DNA from: Mesorhabditis belari
Lineage: Eukaryota > Nematoda > Chromadorea > Rhabditida > Rhabditidae
Direction: 5' to 3'
DNA: 64,000 nucleotides
Assembly: GCA_958450365.1 (NCBI GenBank)
Contig: CAUEEP010000134.1
Span: 480,001-544,000 of the forward strand
Shown: in pieces, positions 33,501-43,773 of the stretch
How the letters are laid out: every line of letters starts with the position of its first letter
Numbering within the stretch: the stretch's first letter is position 1
Program-made: the position numbers and the translations under genes
Notes under the pieces: model-generated
Databases searched by the model: none
Told to the model about the DNA's origin: nothing
What the model saw: only the letters and a program-made list of their open reading frames with translations

Positions 33501-36500
33501 TAATTTTGATAGTGAAATTTTACTATTGAACGATATTATTATTGAGGTCTTAAACTACCAAATACCCAATTTCTTTTAATATAAATTGTTTATCCTTTCC
33601 ATTTTAAATTAATTTTTATATTTTAGAATGATTTGGTAGTTGGTATTTTTAAAAATATTGAAAAATGAGGAAAACCGCTTAACGAATTAATCTGTAATTT
33701 TGTTTTTTGACTTTTTGTAAGCCATTTTTTTTAATTTTATCATTAAAATAGGTTTTATTAACACGTTGACGACATTGTCACCTGATGCTGTCTGGCACAT
33801 ATATATATGTCGTAGCCGCTAACGAAATTCAGCCGCTAACGAATCATTCGTTAACGGCTAGCCGCTGACGAATCATTCGTTAACGGCTAGCCGCTGACGA
33901 ATCATTCGTAATCGGCTAGCCGATTACGAATGAAATTTTTTTGCTAGCCGTGCACGATTTGTAATCGGCTTCTGCGAACATGGCTCAATTCAAATTAGTC
34001 TTTGATTTCAAACTATTTATGCAAAACGCAAATCAGCAAACTAATCACAACGAGTGAAATAAAATTTATAACATTTAACATTTATAACATTGTTGTTATG
34101 ACATTGTTGTCAATATGTTCACAATTTCATCGTATTTTTTCGTCGTTAGTATATGCGTTCGCTTTTTCAGAATTTGATACGCGTTCGCAACATATTGACA
34201 TATTGACCGCAACATATTGACCCAATTTCAGAATGGCTTATTGACGCTGATGTCAAGCGGTTGTAGAAATCGAGTTAGCCCTCCTGGAATCACAGCCAGC
34301 TTCGAGTGTTGCTGAATTTCAGCCTTGACATTATCGGTTAAGTAACAGCGAGCTGAGTCCAACACGAGCACTGATTCTTCGGATTTGGCCACCGGATTTG
34401 CTCTTCGCAACCAAATTTCATCGATCCACTCCTTGATCAAGTCCGAACTCATCCACCCTGTCGGATTAGCTTTGATGATCACACCGGGAAAAATTCCTTT
34501 AGGAAGAGTCTTGCGCTTGAAAATGAGCATCGGTGAATCGCCTCTCCAGAACCCATGCCTTCAGATCTTTCTCCACATCCGGCCATTTTGCCCTCAATCC
34601 TCGGAAAGCTCGATTATTTTTTGGTGAAGTCATCAGTGCCGGCTCAGCTTGTTTCCAGCGGTTAATCATCTGTTCGGCGACTTCAAATTCGATCGCAGCC
34701 GCGTTCGTTCCAAATTTTCTCGCAAATTTGACCGCTTCGAGCTTCGTTTCGGCGGTGTACGACTTTCTCCTCATCGTATCTAAAATGAAAAAAAAGTTAG
34801 TAAAATAAAAAATGAAAAAAAAACAAAAAAACAATAAAAATTAAAGAAAGAAGAAAATTTTCCATCAGAGCCCTTTAAATGTAAATTACAGAACTTATAC
34901 TCGCGACTTTAGGGTACAAAGATTTCGTACACATCTAGTGAAAAAATTTCATTCGTAATCGGCTAGCCGTTAACGAATCATTCGTAAACGGCTAGCGAAA
35001 AATTTCATTCGTTAGCGGCTGAATTTCGTTAGCGGCTACGACATATATATGTCGTAGCCGCTGACGAATTTCAGCCGCTAACGAATCATTCGTTAACGGC
35101 TAGCCGCTAACGAATGAAATTTTTCGCTAGCCGTTTACGAATGATTCGTAATCGGCTAGCCGCTAACGAATGATTCGTAATCGGCTAGCCGCTAACGAAT
35201 GATTCGTAATCGGCTAGCCGCTAACGAATGATTCGTAATCGGCTAGCCGCTAACGAATGAAATTTTTCGCTAGCCGATTACAAATGAAATTTTTTCACTA
35301 GATTTGTACGAAATCTTTGTAATCGGCTTCTGCGAACATGGCTAGATTCAAATGAATTTACCGTGTTTTTGGTTTCAAATTTTTTACGCAAAAAAAAGAT
35401 TGATTTTGTAGCGAGCTATTTAAAGTTGTCAAAATGCCCTTTTGCTGAAATTGGGTCCTCCGGGTGGAGTCCACCCCATTGTTATCAGTGATTTCGGATT
35501 AATTTCTTTCTGCTTTTTTTATGATTCTTTGGTTTTATTATACAGAATCATTTGTTTTTTCAGGATGAATTAATTTCTCAACCAACTTGATGCGTATCAA
35601 GTTTTGAAAAAGCGAACGCATATACTAACGACGTAAAAATACGATGAAATTGTGAACAGATTGACAACAATGTCAAGTGAAGTTGAAAGCGAGAAACGGA
35701 AGCGAACGACAGAAGAGGCGAATTGGGCACGTCGTTACTCGATTCAATGTATTGAGCAATCAATGATACTCTACAATCATGGAGACAAAGGAGAGAACGA
35801 ACAACCAAAACGAGTCGTCAAGAAAGAGGAACTCTTCGATGTTTTAACGTCAACTCACAAAAGACTAGGACACGCCGGCCGGGATCTGATGTGGAAAGAA
35901 CTGCGAGGAGATTATCACGTGATCTCAAATGAAATACTCGAAATTTTTGTCAAACTTTGCCCGGAATGTGAATTAAAGAAGGGGACGCCAAAAAAAGAAG
36001 TTGTTGTGAAGCCGATGATAACGAAGGAGCAAAATGAGCGCTGCCAAGTCGACCTAATTGTTCTTCAATCGGTATGTTATACATGTTAAATATGTTATAC
36101 GTGTTAAATGTTATAAATTTTATTTCACTTGTTGTGATTAGTTTGCTGATTTTCGTTTTGTATAAATAGTTTGAAATCAAAGGCTCATTTCAATCGAGCC
36201 ATGTTCACAGAAGCCGATTACAAATTGTGCACGGCTAGCGAAAAAATTTCATTCGTAATCGGCTAGCCGTTAACGAATGATTCTTTAGCGGCTAGCCGTT
36301 AACGAATGATTCTTTAGCGGCTAGCCGTTAACGAATGATTCGTTAGCGGCTGAAATTCGTCAGCGGCTACGACATATATACTTTATCCGACAAGGAAAAG
36401 TGACAATGCAAACAGATTGAACAGCGTAGACCAAGAAAGATAATTGATATACAAACACAACTACAATTAGACACGTGTATATATGACATTAAAAACTAAT

Positions 36501-39500
36501 TTAAAATTGACAGAGCTACAAGATCGAGCTTATATATTGAGGATTTAAAATAGTTCAGAGACGAAAAAATATCACAAGGTAACTTATTCCAAATACGAGG
36601 AACACGACAAGCAAAAGAATGATACAGTTGGCGGTTATGAAAGCTTTGAAAGGGGGTAATCTGAAAGTTGTGACTACGAGTTCTTCTGGCGTGATTCGAA
36701 ATCTTAAAGAGTCCTTTAAGTTCCGGATGAGAGTTAGGAGAGAAGATGATTTTATAGATTTTACATATTCGTTCGCCTGGGACATTGTCACCTGATGTCA
36801 GGTGACAGTGCCAAAATTGATTTTTTTGTGCATATTTATGTTTGCTGATGATGGATATTAAATAAGCAAGTAGGGTAGTATCTATATTCGACTTGGTCCC
36901 GGAAAATGTCGATTTAACCGTTGATTATTAAAATTTTAATTTTTTATAACATAATAGATATAAGAACAATAAGAACTACAACTAACAAGGGAGTGGTCAG
37001 CGGGGTCTGTGGCTTTTTGCTACGAGCTATAGCTTATTTGAAGCGTCTCTTCGAGAGGATTCAGAACCCGAATTCCGTTTTTGCCACTGACTTCTAGTAC
37101 GCGAGTTATAGGCCCTGCAAAAGTTGGTGCAAAAATAATAGTCAAAATCTTTTCCTCGAGACCCCTAGGAATCAGATTCAAGCATGTCAGATGCCTCGAA
37201 CTTGCCAAACTGTTACTACTTCGAGAGAAAAATGTAGAATTTCGCACGCGTCATATAAAGTGAGCCTGGGACTGGAACGGATGGCACTTCGACAAATTAG
37301 AGGAGTCTGACGCGTGCGAAACTGATTTATGGGGGTTTTTGGGGGCGAGGAAAACGATTTTGACTATTATTTTGGCCCCAACTTTTGTACTAGCTTTAAT
37401 ACCAGGGTAGCTACAACAGTTTGTTTGAACTTTGCGGGAATATAACTCGCGTACGGACCATACTTGGGCCTGAATGGGTTCCTTGAAAAACCGAAACCAA
37501 CCGGAAAAAGCAGCCCAACCGGAAGCGGAACGGGAACGGCTCAAAAATCCCAACCGATTCGGAACCGAAATGCTACAAAAAGCCGGATTCCGGAACCGGA
37601 ACCAGAATTCCGGCCCAAGTCTAATACGGTCTAATAACTAATAACAACAACTAACAACAACAACAACTAAAAACAACAACTAAAAAGAACTACTAAGAAA
37701 AAGGACTATGAACAATAACCTATGAACAATTGTTGTGACTACACTGAAAGCAGGCAAGACACAAGAAATTTTCACAAATTGCGAATTGCGAACCTGTAGT
37801 TTGTGGTTTACATAAAAATAAATAAACAGCTATAAAAAGTTGAATACTGATAGGACATCCGTGGTGATTTATAGTCACCAGCCTTTACGATCTGGAATTA
37901 TTTAGAGAGCCAACGACGATAAGTGCTAGTTATCTCCTACTTAGAAACATCACCAATGAATAAAACTTTCTAGATTATTGTTATTTCATAATTATCAAAT
38001 AAGCATTTTAAACTTTCACAAAAATTTTAAGTTTGAAAAAAAGAACTCTGTGGGACATTGTCACCTGATGTCAGGTGACAAAAACAACGTTGTCCCATGC
38101 GATTGTTTGTGCAAAAACGCCATTGTCGTCAACGTGTTAAAAGAAACGGTCAAAATCACATTGTCGTTTTTGAATGAAAACTTCTTGCCAATAAAAAAAG
38201 CTTTAAAACAAAGCTTTTCAGAAACTTTTAGAAGCCATTTACAAGAGAAATGAGATATTTAATGAAAAAGAACTGGATTTCATTTGGTAGCTTGAGATTT
38301 ATTCAATTAGAAAATGAATTTAAGTGAAAGAATCAAATAACAAGAAACTGGTTACAATTTATCATTAAAACTTCCAACAATACAATCGAATCAACTTTGA
38401 GATTCTAATTTTATGTGAAGATTCGAATTTTAGAAAGCAGTTAATTGGCTAGCTTCTCAACGATATGCAAGCAAAACGATTGGTTTGATTGGGATTTCAG
38501 CTGGCGGTACTGCCGCTCTTTACATTGCCTCAAAACATTCAAAGGTTTGTTGAAAGAAAAACTGAAACAGAATGAATAGATTTTAAAGCTCGAATTCATC
38601 GATTCATTTAAGCAAAATAAAACTTTCAGATCTCAGCAACAGTTGCAATAAATAGCGGCAATTATCCAACAATTCACGCAGTTTTCAAAGAGAATGGAAA
38701 ATTGATGCCATTTTTCGAGTTTGTTTCGTTTTAGTGCAATGAAAAGTGTTCCAGAGCCCCATTCAAAGATATTATTCGAATGGATTTCAATCGAGGTGCT
38801 ATGAACTACGCAAAGATCGATAATGGCGGTGAGATTGATGAGGAATATCAATTCAAAATCGAAGAGTCTAGAGGGAAATTCATGTTCGTGGTAAGTGATT
38901 GGAATACTGAAGAATAAATGGAACTTAAATAGTCATATATATGTCGTAGCCGCTAGCGAAATTCAGCCGCTAACGAATGAGGGTATTTCCGGGCATCCAA
39001 TCAAAAAGTCACCCACATAAAAAATGTTCATAATACATATATTTTATAATAAATTTTTGAAATTAGCTCATTTGGTTCAGTAGAAAAATTTTTTTGAGCC
39101 CCCAAAGTTTAGGTTCAAAAATGCCCTAAAATGGCTATAAAAAATTTTCTACTCAGCCAAAAAACTTGCCTAATGGCTCATTTTGTAGCCAATTTGATGT
39201 AGTTTCTTAAAGTAAAGCCATCTAAGACAATTTTTCGTTGAAAGTAGGAGAAAGAGGGCGAGGAACAAATTCAGGGCAATTCTCAAATGTGAAAACAGCG
39301 ACCGAGTTCAACTGAAGTCGTTCCTCGCCCTCTTTCTTCTAGCTTTGAAAAAGAAATGTTCAATGTAGCTTTACTTTAAGAATCTACATCAAATTGGCTA
39401 CAAAATGAGCCATTGGGCAAGTTTTTTGGCTGAGTAGAAAATTTTTTCTAGCCACCCAAAGTTTAGGTTCAAAAACCTAAACTTTGGGGGCTCAAAAAAA

Positions 39501-41147
39501 ATTTTCTACTGAACCAAATGAGCTAATTTCAAAAATTTATTATAAAATATATGTATTATGAACATTGTTATGTGGGTGACTTTTTGATTGGATGCCCGGA
39601 AATACCCTCATTCGTTAGCGGCTGAATTTCGTTAGCGGCTACGACATATAGTCATTTAATAATGTCAATGATCAGTGTTTCTAATTCTTAATCAAAAAAA
39701 CCACTTGAATTTAGAGAAAAGAGAGACTTAAACTAGTCAAAATTATTAAAACTTGATTCTTCAGCGATTTCTAGCCACAACTGGAAAAAATAACTGGCAA
39801 ATGTCTAATTTATTTCAAAAGTGTCAAGTCTTATATAGAGAATTGTAGCCCTTAATCTTAGCTACATTTATCTACCAAAAACTTTCCAATTCGACTTATA
39901 CAACTCATTTAACAAGCGCTGGATTGAGACCGAGACATATCGCTCATTTAAACGCTTCTTAAATGGGCTGTATAAATCCAATCGGGAAACTTTTAATGGA
40001 TAAATGAAGCCAAGATTAAGGGCTACAATTCTCTAGATAAGACTTGCCACTTTTCAAATAAATTAGCCATTTTCCAGCTATTTTTGCAAAAAGTGGTTTG
40101 TAATTCGCCTTGTATTTTCTAATCAGCATTAACAAAGCTACTGTAGGCTGGCGATGTTGACGGTGGAGCAAACGCAACGATGAATGCAAAAAGGTTAAAG
40201 GAAAGAATGGAGAGGTAGATTTGAAGCTAAATTACAGATCTACTATGTAAAATGGAAGTGTCCGTCTGTCTGTCCGTTCGGCTGCCCGTTCGTCCGTCCG
40301 TTTGTCCGTTCGTCCGTTTGTCCGTTCGTCCGTTTGTCCGTTCGTCCGTTTGTCCGTTCGTCCGTTTGTCCGTTCGTCCGTTTGTCCGTTCGTCCGTTTG
40401 TCCGTTCGTCCGTTTGTCCGTTCGTCCGTTTGTCCGTTCGTCCGTTTGTCCGTTCGTCCGTTTGTCTGTCTATCCCTCTGTCCATCTGTCTGTCCGTCTG
40501 TCTGTCCGTCCCTCTGCCGGTCGGTCCTTCCGTCTGTCCGTCTGTCTGTCCGTCTGTAGGCGCGAGTTCACGGCTCTCCGTGAGCCGATTTGCACTTTTT
40601 TTAGTTTCTTAGGCTTAGAATTGTTGTGCTCTAGTGTCTATCTAGTTGTGCATTCCATATTCGTTTTTTTAAAAAGCAAAAGTCAGGACCCAGCGGGGAG
40701 TCGAACCCGGATTGTGTGGGCCGTAGACAAGCGACGCCTGACGCCACGGCGACAAAGGCATCTAGCCAGAAAAACCCGCTCTTAGGTTTTTCGATTGGTT
40801 TTTTTATTTTTAAAGCTATAGTAGTACTTCTCATTACTAATAAATTGCTTTTTTTCCTTAGCAAATCTCTTTCAAGATTCGGACGAGGCATTGATGGAGA
40901 GTTGGTGATTCTTCCGCACAGCGGCCACAATATCGAACCACCATTTGTACCAGTACAAGATATTGTTTACGCAAAGAATTTAGGTACAGAAAAATATTTT
41001 AAATTTATAAAAGAAAAGTTTCTAGATATTGTTCTCGATTTCGGCGGCCACGCCTATTTACAGAATGTGGATCAGCGAAAGCTTTGGCCAAAAATCGTCG
41101 ACTTTTTCAAGGAAAACATTGAACTTCATGAATTGTCCAAGTTGTAG
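30575..41147 (+). CDS. acyl-CoA thioesterase / bile acid-CoA:amino acid N-acyltransferase family protein
   Basis: Exons: 30575-30681, 30720-30823, 31641-31783, 31849-31948, 32040-32122, 32376-32459, 38434-38544, 38630-38718, 38755-38890, 40147-40214, 40862-41147; 1311 nt, 436 aa, the usual length for this family. The N-terminal thioesterase/BAAT domain is seen in LFRSHARFHSDKNGEIDVGK, MGLFSSLYHEG and VQERHFYVPGK. The alpha/beta-hydrolase half shows GPGPFPSILDIYG, the nucleophile elbow GLIGISAGG (Ser, as in ACOTs, rather than the Cys of BAAT), the acid strand FMFVAGDVDGG, and the histidine motif PHSGHNIEPPF. The expected role is hydrolysis or conjugation of acyl-CoA thioesters, in cytosol or peroxisome; the last residues (LSKL) may be a weak PTS1-like end. 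Between exons 8 and 9 an in-frame TAG is avoided only by a 36-nt GTTTGT...TTCCAG intron; without it the gene would be a nonsense allele. AATAAA at 41210. Introns 6, 9 and 10 carry transposons and simple repeats. Confidence 0.88.
30980..31075 (+). repeat. tRNA-like fragment in intron 2 of the thioesterase-family gene
   Basis: GATGGCTTAGTGGATAAGGT and CTCGGGTTCGACTCC resemble D and T arms; the acceptor strands do not pair well. Probably tRNA-derived repeat. Confidence 0.35.
32660..33165. repeat. (GACAGACG)n / (GACGGACA)n simple repeat in intron 6
   Basis: About 500 bp of GACA, GACG and GAAC tetramers. It is the reverse complement in kind of the array at 40258-40560 in intron 10 of the same gene. 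Long frames over it are periodicity artefacts. Confidence 0.97.
33171..33233. repeat. near-perfect hairpin
   Basis: TGCTTTATATATAGTAGATA... and ...TATCTACTATATATAAAGCA form an inverted repeat meeting at TGAATATTGATTCA. Confidence 0.85.
33808..35043. mobile_element. TATA-flanked element e3 (TGTCGTAGCC family) with nested pogo fragment
   Basis: Starts TGTCGTAGCCGCTAACGAAA and ends GTTAGCGGCTACGACA, flanked by TATA (33804-33807, 35044-35047). The ends are built of repeated TAACGAATGATTCGTAATCGGCTAGCCG palindromic modules. The left third matches subterminal parts of e4; the interior was replaced by 34228-34914. Confidence 0.88.
34228..34834 (-). pseudogene. pogo/Tigger-like transposase with internal deletion
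   Basis: The N-terminal piece has a Brinker/psq-type HTH (RKSYTAETKLEAVKFARKFG, AAAIEFEVAEQMINRWKQ) and KWPDVEKDLKAWVLERR of the CENP-B-type domain. The second piece carries DDE-domain sequence (FPGVIIKANPTGWMSS, ESVLVLDSARCYLTDNVK, LAVIPGGLTRFLQPLDISVN). The join deletes the centre. The right end CTTTAGGG-TA at 34907-34916 is shared with the element at 29680-30177. Confidence 0.88.
35050..36374 (+). mobile_element. TATA-flanked element e4 with integrase frame (Ginger-like)
   Basis: Starts TGTCGTAGCCGCTGACGAAT and ends GTCAGCGGCTACGACA; TATA at 35046-35049 and 36375-36378. Foldback ends made of CGAATGATTCGTAATCGGCT modules flank an interior with an HHCC integrase-type open frame (35652-36089). 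It is separated from e3 by only TATATA. Confidence 0.9.
35652..36089 (+). CDS. integrase-like open frame (HHCC zinc domain), partial
   Basis: 145 codons open; ATG at 35652 or 35670 (MSSEVESEKRKRTTEE). THKRLGHAGRDLMWKELRGD followed by FVKLCPECELKKG gives the H-x4-H and C-x2-C pairs of an integrase H2C2 zinc domain. VVKPMITKEQNERCQVDLIV, with the Asp that starts the integrase core, comes next. The frame then stops just after LQS at a GTATGT donor-like site, so the remaining catalytic core is either in a lost exon or deleted. It resembles integrase genes of the KRBA2/SCAN-associated and Ginger type, not a retroviral polyprotein; no RT or protease is nearby. Confidence 0.75.
   Translation: MNRLTTMSSEVESEKRKRTTEEANWARRYSIQCIEQSMILYNHGDKGENEQPKRVVKKEELFDVLTSTHKRLGHAGRDLMWKELRGDYHVISNEILEIFVKLCPECELKKGTPKKEVVVKPMITKEQNERCQVDLIVLQSVCYTC
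36440..36785 (-). pseudogene. non-LTR reverse transcriptase C-terminal fragment, second family
   Basis: Minus-strand pieces FHNRQLYHSFACRVPRIWNK and FKSSIYKLDLVAL match the same C-terminal motif as 17841-18230 but are clearly diverged, so this is another related family. Confidence 0.7.
37015..37480. mobile_element. foldback MITE with CGCGCGTCA-type arms
   Basis: Left arm words (GTACGCGAGTTATAGGCCCT, ATAATAGTCAAAATCTTTTC, TTTCGCACGCGTCA) recur inverted in the right arm (TGACGCGTGCGAAACTG, GATTTTGACTATTATTTTGG, ATATAACTCGCGTAC). No coding content. Confidence 0.7.
38942..39646. mobile_element. TATA-flanked near-perfect palindromic element e5
   Basis: TGTCGTAGCCGCTAGCGAAA ... TTTCGTTAGCGGCTACGACA, TATA at 38938-38941 and 39647-39650. 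The two halves (for example GAGGGTATTTCCGGGCATCC against GGATGCCCGGAAATACCCTC) are inverted copies over most of 700 bp. Lies in intron 9 of the thioesterase-family gene. Confidence 0.92.
39779..40095. repeat. long inverted repeat / MITE in intron 9
   Basis: TAGAGAATTGTAGCCCTTAA and TTAAGGGCTACAATTCTCTA are the clearest of several matched words in the two arms, centred near 39935. Confidence 0.75.
40258..40560. repeat. (CGTCCGTTTGTCCGTT)n simple repeat in intron 10
   Basis: 16-bp units in the first part, degenerating to GTCTGTCC tetramers. Complementary to 32660-33165. Confidence 0.97.
40685..40760 (-). repeat. tRNA-like fragment in intron 10
   Basis: Minus strand GTGGCGTCAGGCGTCGCTTG and CCGGGTTCGACTCCCCGCTG look like D/anticodon and T arms, but no acceptor closes. 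Probable tRNA-derived repeat. Confidence 0.4.
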
Positions 41148-41227
41148 ATAAAACAACTTATAAGATATAAGATTTTAACTTTCAAAGCTAGTTTAGACCG
41201 TAATTTGACAATAAATTGCTGTAATTT

Positions 41228-41855
41228 AAAGGGGAAACTGGTTAATTTCGGTCAATTTCTTGGCTTTTCTTGTTAATTCCTATCAATTTCTTGGCTTTTC
41301 TTGTTAATTTCTATCAATTTCTTGACTTTTCTTATCAATTCCTATCAATTTCTTGACTTTTCTGGTTAATTTCGGTCAATTTCTTTACTTTTCTTGTTGA
41401 TTCCTATCAATTTCTTGACTTTTCTGGTTAATTCCCGTCAATTTCTTTACTTTTCTTGTTGATTCCTATCAATTTCTTTACTTTTCTGGTTAATTTCGGT
41501 CAATTTCTTGACTTTTCTTATCAATTCCTATCAATTTCTTGACTTTTCTTGTTAATTTCTATCAATTTCTTTACTTTTCTTGTTGATTCCTATCAATTTC
41601 TTTACTTTTCTGGTTAATTCCCGTCAATTTCTTGACTTTTCTTATCAATTCCTATCAATTTCTTGACTTTTCTTGTTAATTTCTATCAATTTCTTTACTT
41701 TTCTTGTTGATTCCTATCAATTTCTTTACTTTTCTTGTTGATTCCTATCAATTTCTTTACTTTTCTGGTTAATTCCCGTCAATTTCTTGACTTTTCTTAT
41801 CAATTCCTATCAATTTCTTGACTTTTCTTGTTAATTTCTATCAATTCTTGCATTC
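41228..41855. repeat. ~31-bp minisatellite (TTCCTATCAATTTCTTGACTTTTC) after the thioesterase-family gene
   Basis: About 20 copies with variant blocks (TTGTTGATT, GGTTAATTC, TTATCAATT), repeated in a higher-order pattern. It starts just past the polyadenylation signal at 41210. Confidence 0.95.
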
Positions 41856-41943
41856 TTTTAATAACTTTCAGACTGTATACTGTATCTTTCTTAAGCAGAA
41901 TTCCATATTCATTTTTCATTTCATTTATTTCCATAAAATCTCT

Positions 41944-43773
41944 TTAATCTCGATAATATCCAGCATCGGATAAACGATTCGAGGCGATGATTATCGATGC
42001 AACAACACCGATGACGATCACTCCCATGCAAACGACGCACACCAACACGAGAGGCATCCAAGGCTGGAAATGAACACGATAAAGTTGATTTTAGTTTATT
42101 CAGATCCAAAAAAACCTTTTTCTAAATCTAAATCATCCTACATGTACCCCCCAGTACTCGAAAGTATGATTCCTATCAAAAGTATGATTCGTAAAAATCT
42201 TTTGGCCACTTGCTTGAATAAAAAGCATAAAAAAGCTTTCAAAAGCTTTAAAAAGCTTTAGAAACCGGCAACTTTATAAAGAGAATCTGCTTAGAATTAG
42301 AAGAGAACCTGCGGAATTAAGCTTGCAGTCTTTCTGTGACTTTTTTTTCCCAAGTTCCTGTGTCGAATTCACTTTGAAAGTTGGCTAAAATAAGATGAAG
42401 TCCTGTAGAATGAAATTTTAATTGCTAAATCTCAGTTTTAGCTAATGAAAAACGTGAAAATCTGATTTTATTGGGTTGGTGAATTGAAAACTGCCGGCTA
42501 TTGTCATCTCTGACAGTTTGAGCACTTTCTTCAAAAGAACCCCATTTTGGTGTCAATGGAAAAGTTGTAGAGAATTAAAAATGAAGCTTATATCCAAATT
42601 TTCAGAGCTATTCAAAAACTGGTTTTCAAGAAATGCCAAATTTACGAATTCTCACAAAACTTGCAACAAACTTGCAACAAAACTTGCATTTTAAGCGAAA
42701 CTACTAAGTGTATCTTTTTGAAAATTTGGCTATAAGCCTAATTTTTGATTCTCTACAACTTTTCTATTGACACCAAAATGGGTTTCTTTTGAAGAAAGTG
42801 CTCAAACTGGGCTGACAGCTGACATCTCCAGTCCTTCATTTCTGAGTCTCACACTTGTCTCACACACAAACCAAAATCCTTCTTAATAGGATTTTGGCAG
42901 CGCGCCTCGAAACTTGGGGCTTGGGTGCCCCAAGTTGACCCATGGGTGTCCCGTGACCTCACTGACTCTCAGAAGTGGCAGCGCGCCTCCATCAGTGCCG
43001 CTCATCTCTCACGAAAGTAAATCCTTCCTTCCTCGAATTGTGACAGGAGATGAGAAATGGGTTTTATCTGTGAACTTTCGGACGAAGCGGTAATGGGTGG
43101 GGCCAAGCGAGTAACCCGAAAGTGACGCTAAGCCCGATTTGCACCAGAAGAAGTTTATGCTCTGCGTTTTCTAGGATATGAGTGATGTACTGGGAGTTGC
43201 TGGATAGCAAGACGACCGTTAATGCAATCAAATACAGTGAACAGTTGGAAAAGGTGAATGGATCCCTAAAGAAGAATAGGCCCGTCAAGTCAAAGATCGT
43301 TCTTCTCCACGACAACGCGCGCCATCATGTTGCAAAACTGACTTGCTCTAAAATAAACAGCCTTGGTTGGGAGCTTTTGGCGCATTCCCCATACAACCTC
43401 GCCCATTTTGATTACTATTTATGCCGGATCATGAGTAATGAGCTTGCGGGAGAACACTTCGATTCGGAAGAAGCAGTCAAAAATTGGCTCGAAAAGTTTT
43501 TCGATTCAAAACGAAAATCCTACTAAGAAAGAGGAATCCGCAAATTGCCTGTAAAATGGGCAGAAGTCCTCAATAATAATGGAAATTATTTGGAATGAAT
43601 TGATGGCTTTATGTTGAATAAATTTTAGTTCAAAGTCCAGCAGTTTTCAATTCACCAACCCAATAAATCAATTTTTAAACACCCACCTTTCTCCAATACT
43701 CTCTCGCGATCGGATTTCGCTTTTCCGCAATAATATAATCCTCTGGTATTCTCTCGACGCGTAATTCAACCAT
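41944..43773 (-). CDS. 68-aa single-pass membrane protein, two exons
   Basis: Exon 1 is 43773-43687 (MVELRVERIPEDYIIAEK then RNPIAREYWRK, ending at a GTGGGT donor in phase 0). Exon 2 is 42063-41944, after a TTTCCAG acceptor in phase 0. It encodes PWMP, a strong hydrophobic segment (LVLVCVVCMGVIVIGVVAS then III) and a short tail ASNRLSDAGYYRD before TAA. An AATAAA signal sits 15 nt past the stop (41929-41924 on the minus strand). The protein has a charged N-terminal half, probably cytosolic, and one membrane helix near the C-terminus. I do not recognise the family. The intron is 1623 nt, of which 1195 are a mariner plus its TA duplication, so the ancestral intron was about 0.43 kb. The matched phases, open frame, helix and polyadenylation signal together support a real small gene of the kind automatic annotation tends to miss. 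Confidence 0.7.
42471..43663 (+). mobile_element. mariner M2 copy 2, in the small membrane-protein gene intron
   Basis: Ends TTGGGTTGGTGAATTGAAAA and TTTTCAATTCACCAACCCAA flanked by TA. The transposase remnant on the plus strand is antisense to the host gene: TGDEKWVLSVNF near 43050, HDNARHHVAKL near 43300, EEAVKNWLEKFFDSKRKSY ending 43526. Several stops. Confidence 0.92.

Larger units (their letters stand above)
33758..38140. mobile_element. TTAA-bounded composite, possible piggyBac-type host of nested insertions
   Basis: TTAACACGTTGACGACATTG at the left and CATTGTCGTCAACGTGTTAA at the right are inverted ends carrying TTAA. TGTCACCTGATG words recur inside at 36787 and 38054, both in short palindromes with TCAGGTGACA. 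Elements e3 and e4, a non-LTR 3' end and a foldback repeat lie inside. I found no piggyBac transposase here, so the assignment rests on the ends. Confidence 0.55.

Noticed and set aside
35652..36089. Retroviral or LTR-retrotransposon pol gene
   Set aside because: Only an integrase-type zinc domain is present, bounded by short TIRs and TATA duplications, with no LTR, RT or protease.
38941..39660. 8-bp duplication ATAGTCAT around e5
   Set aside because: It requires different element ends from the other four copies; the 4-bp TATA model fits all five and the empty site.
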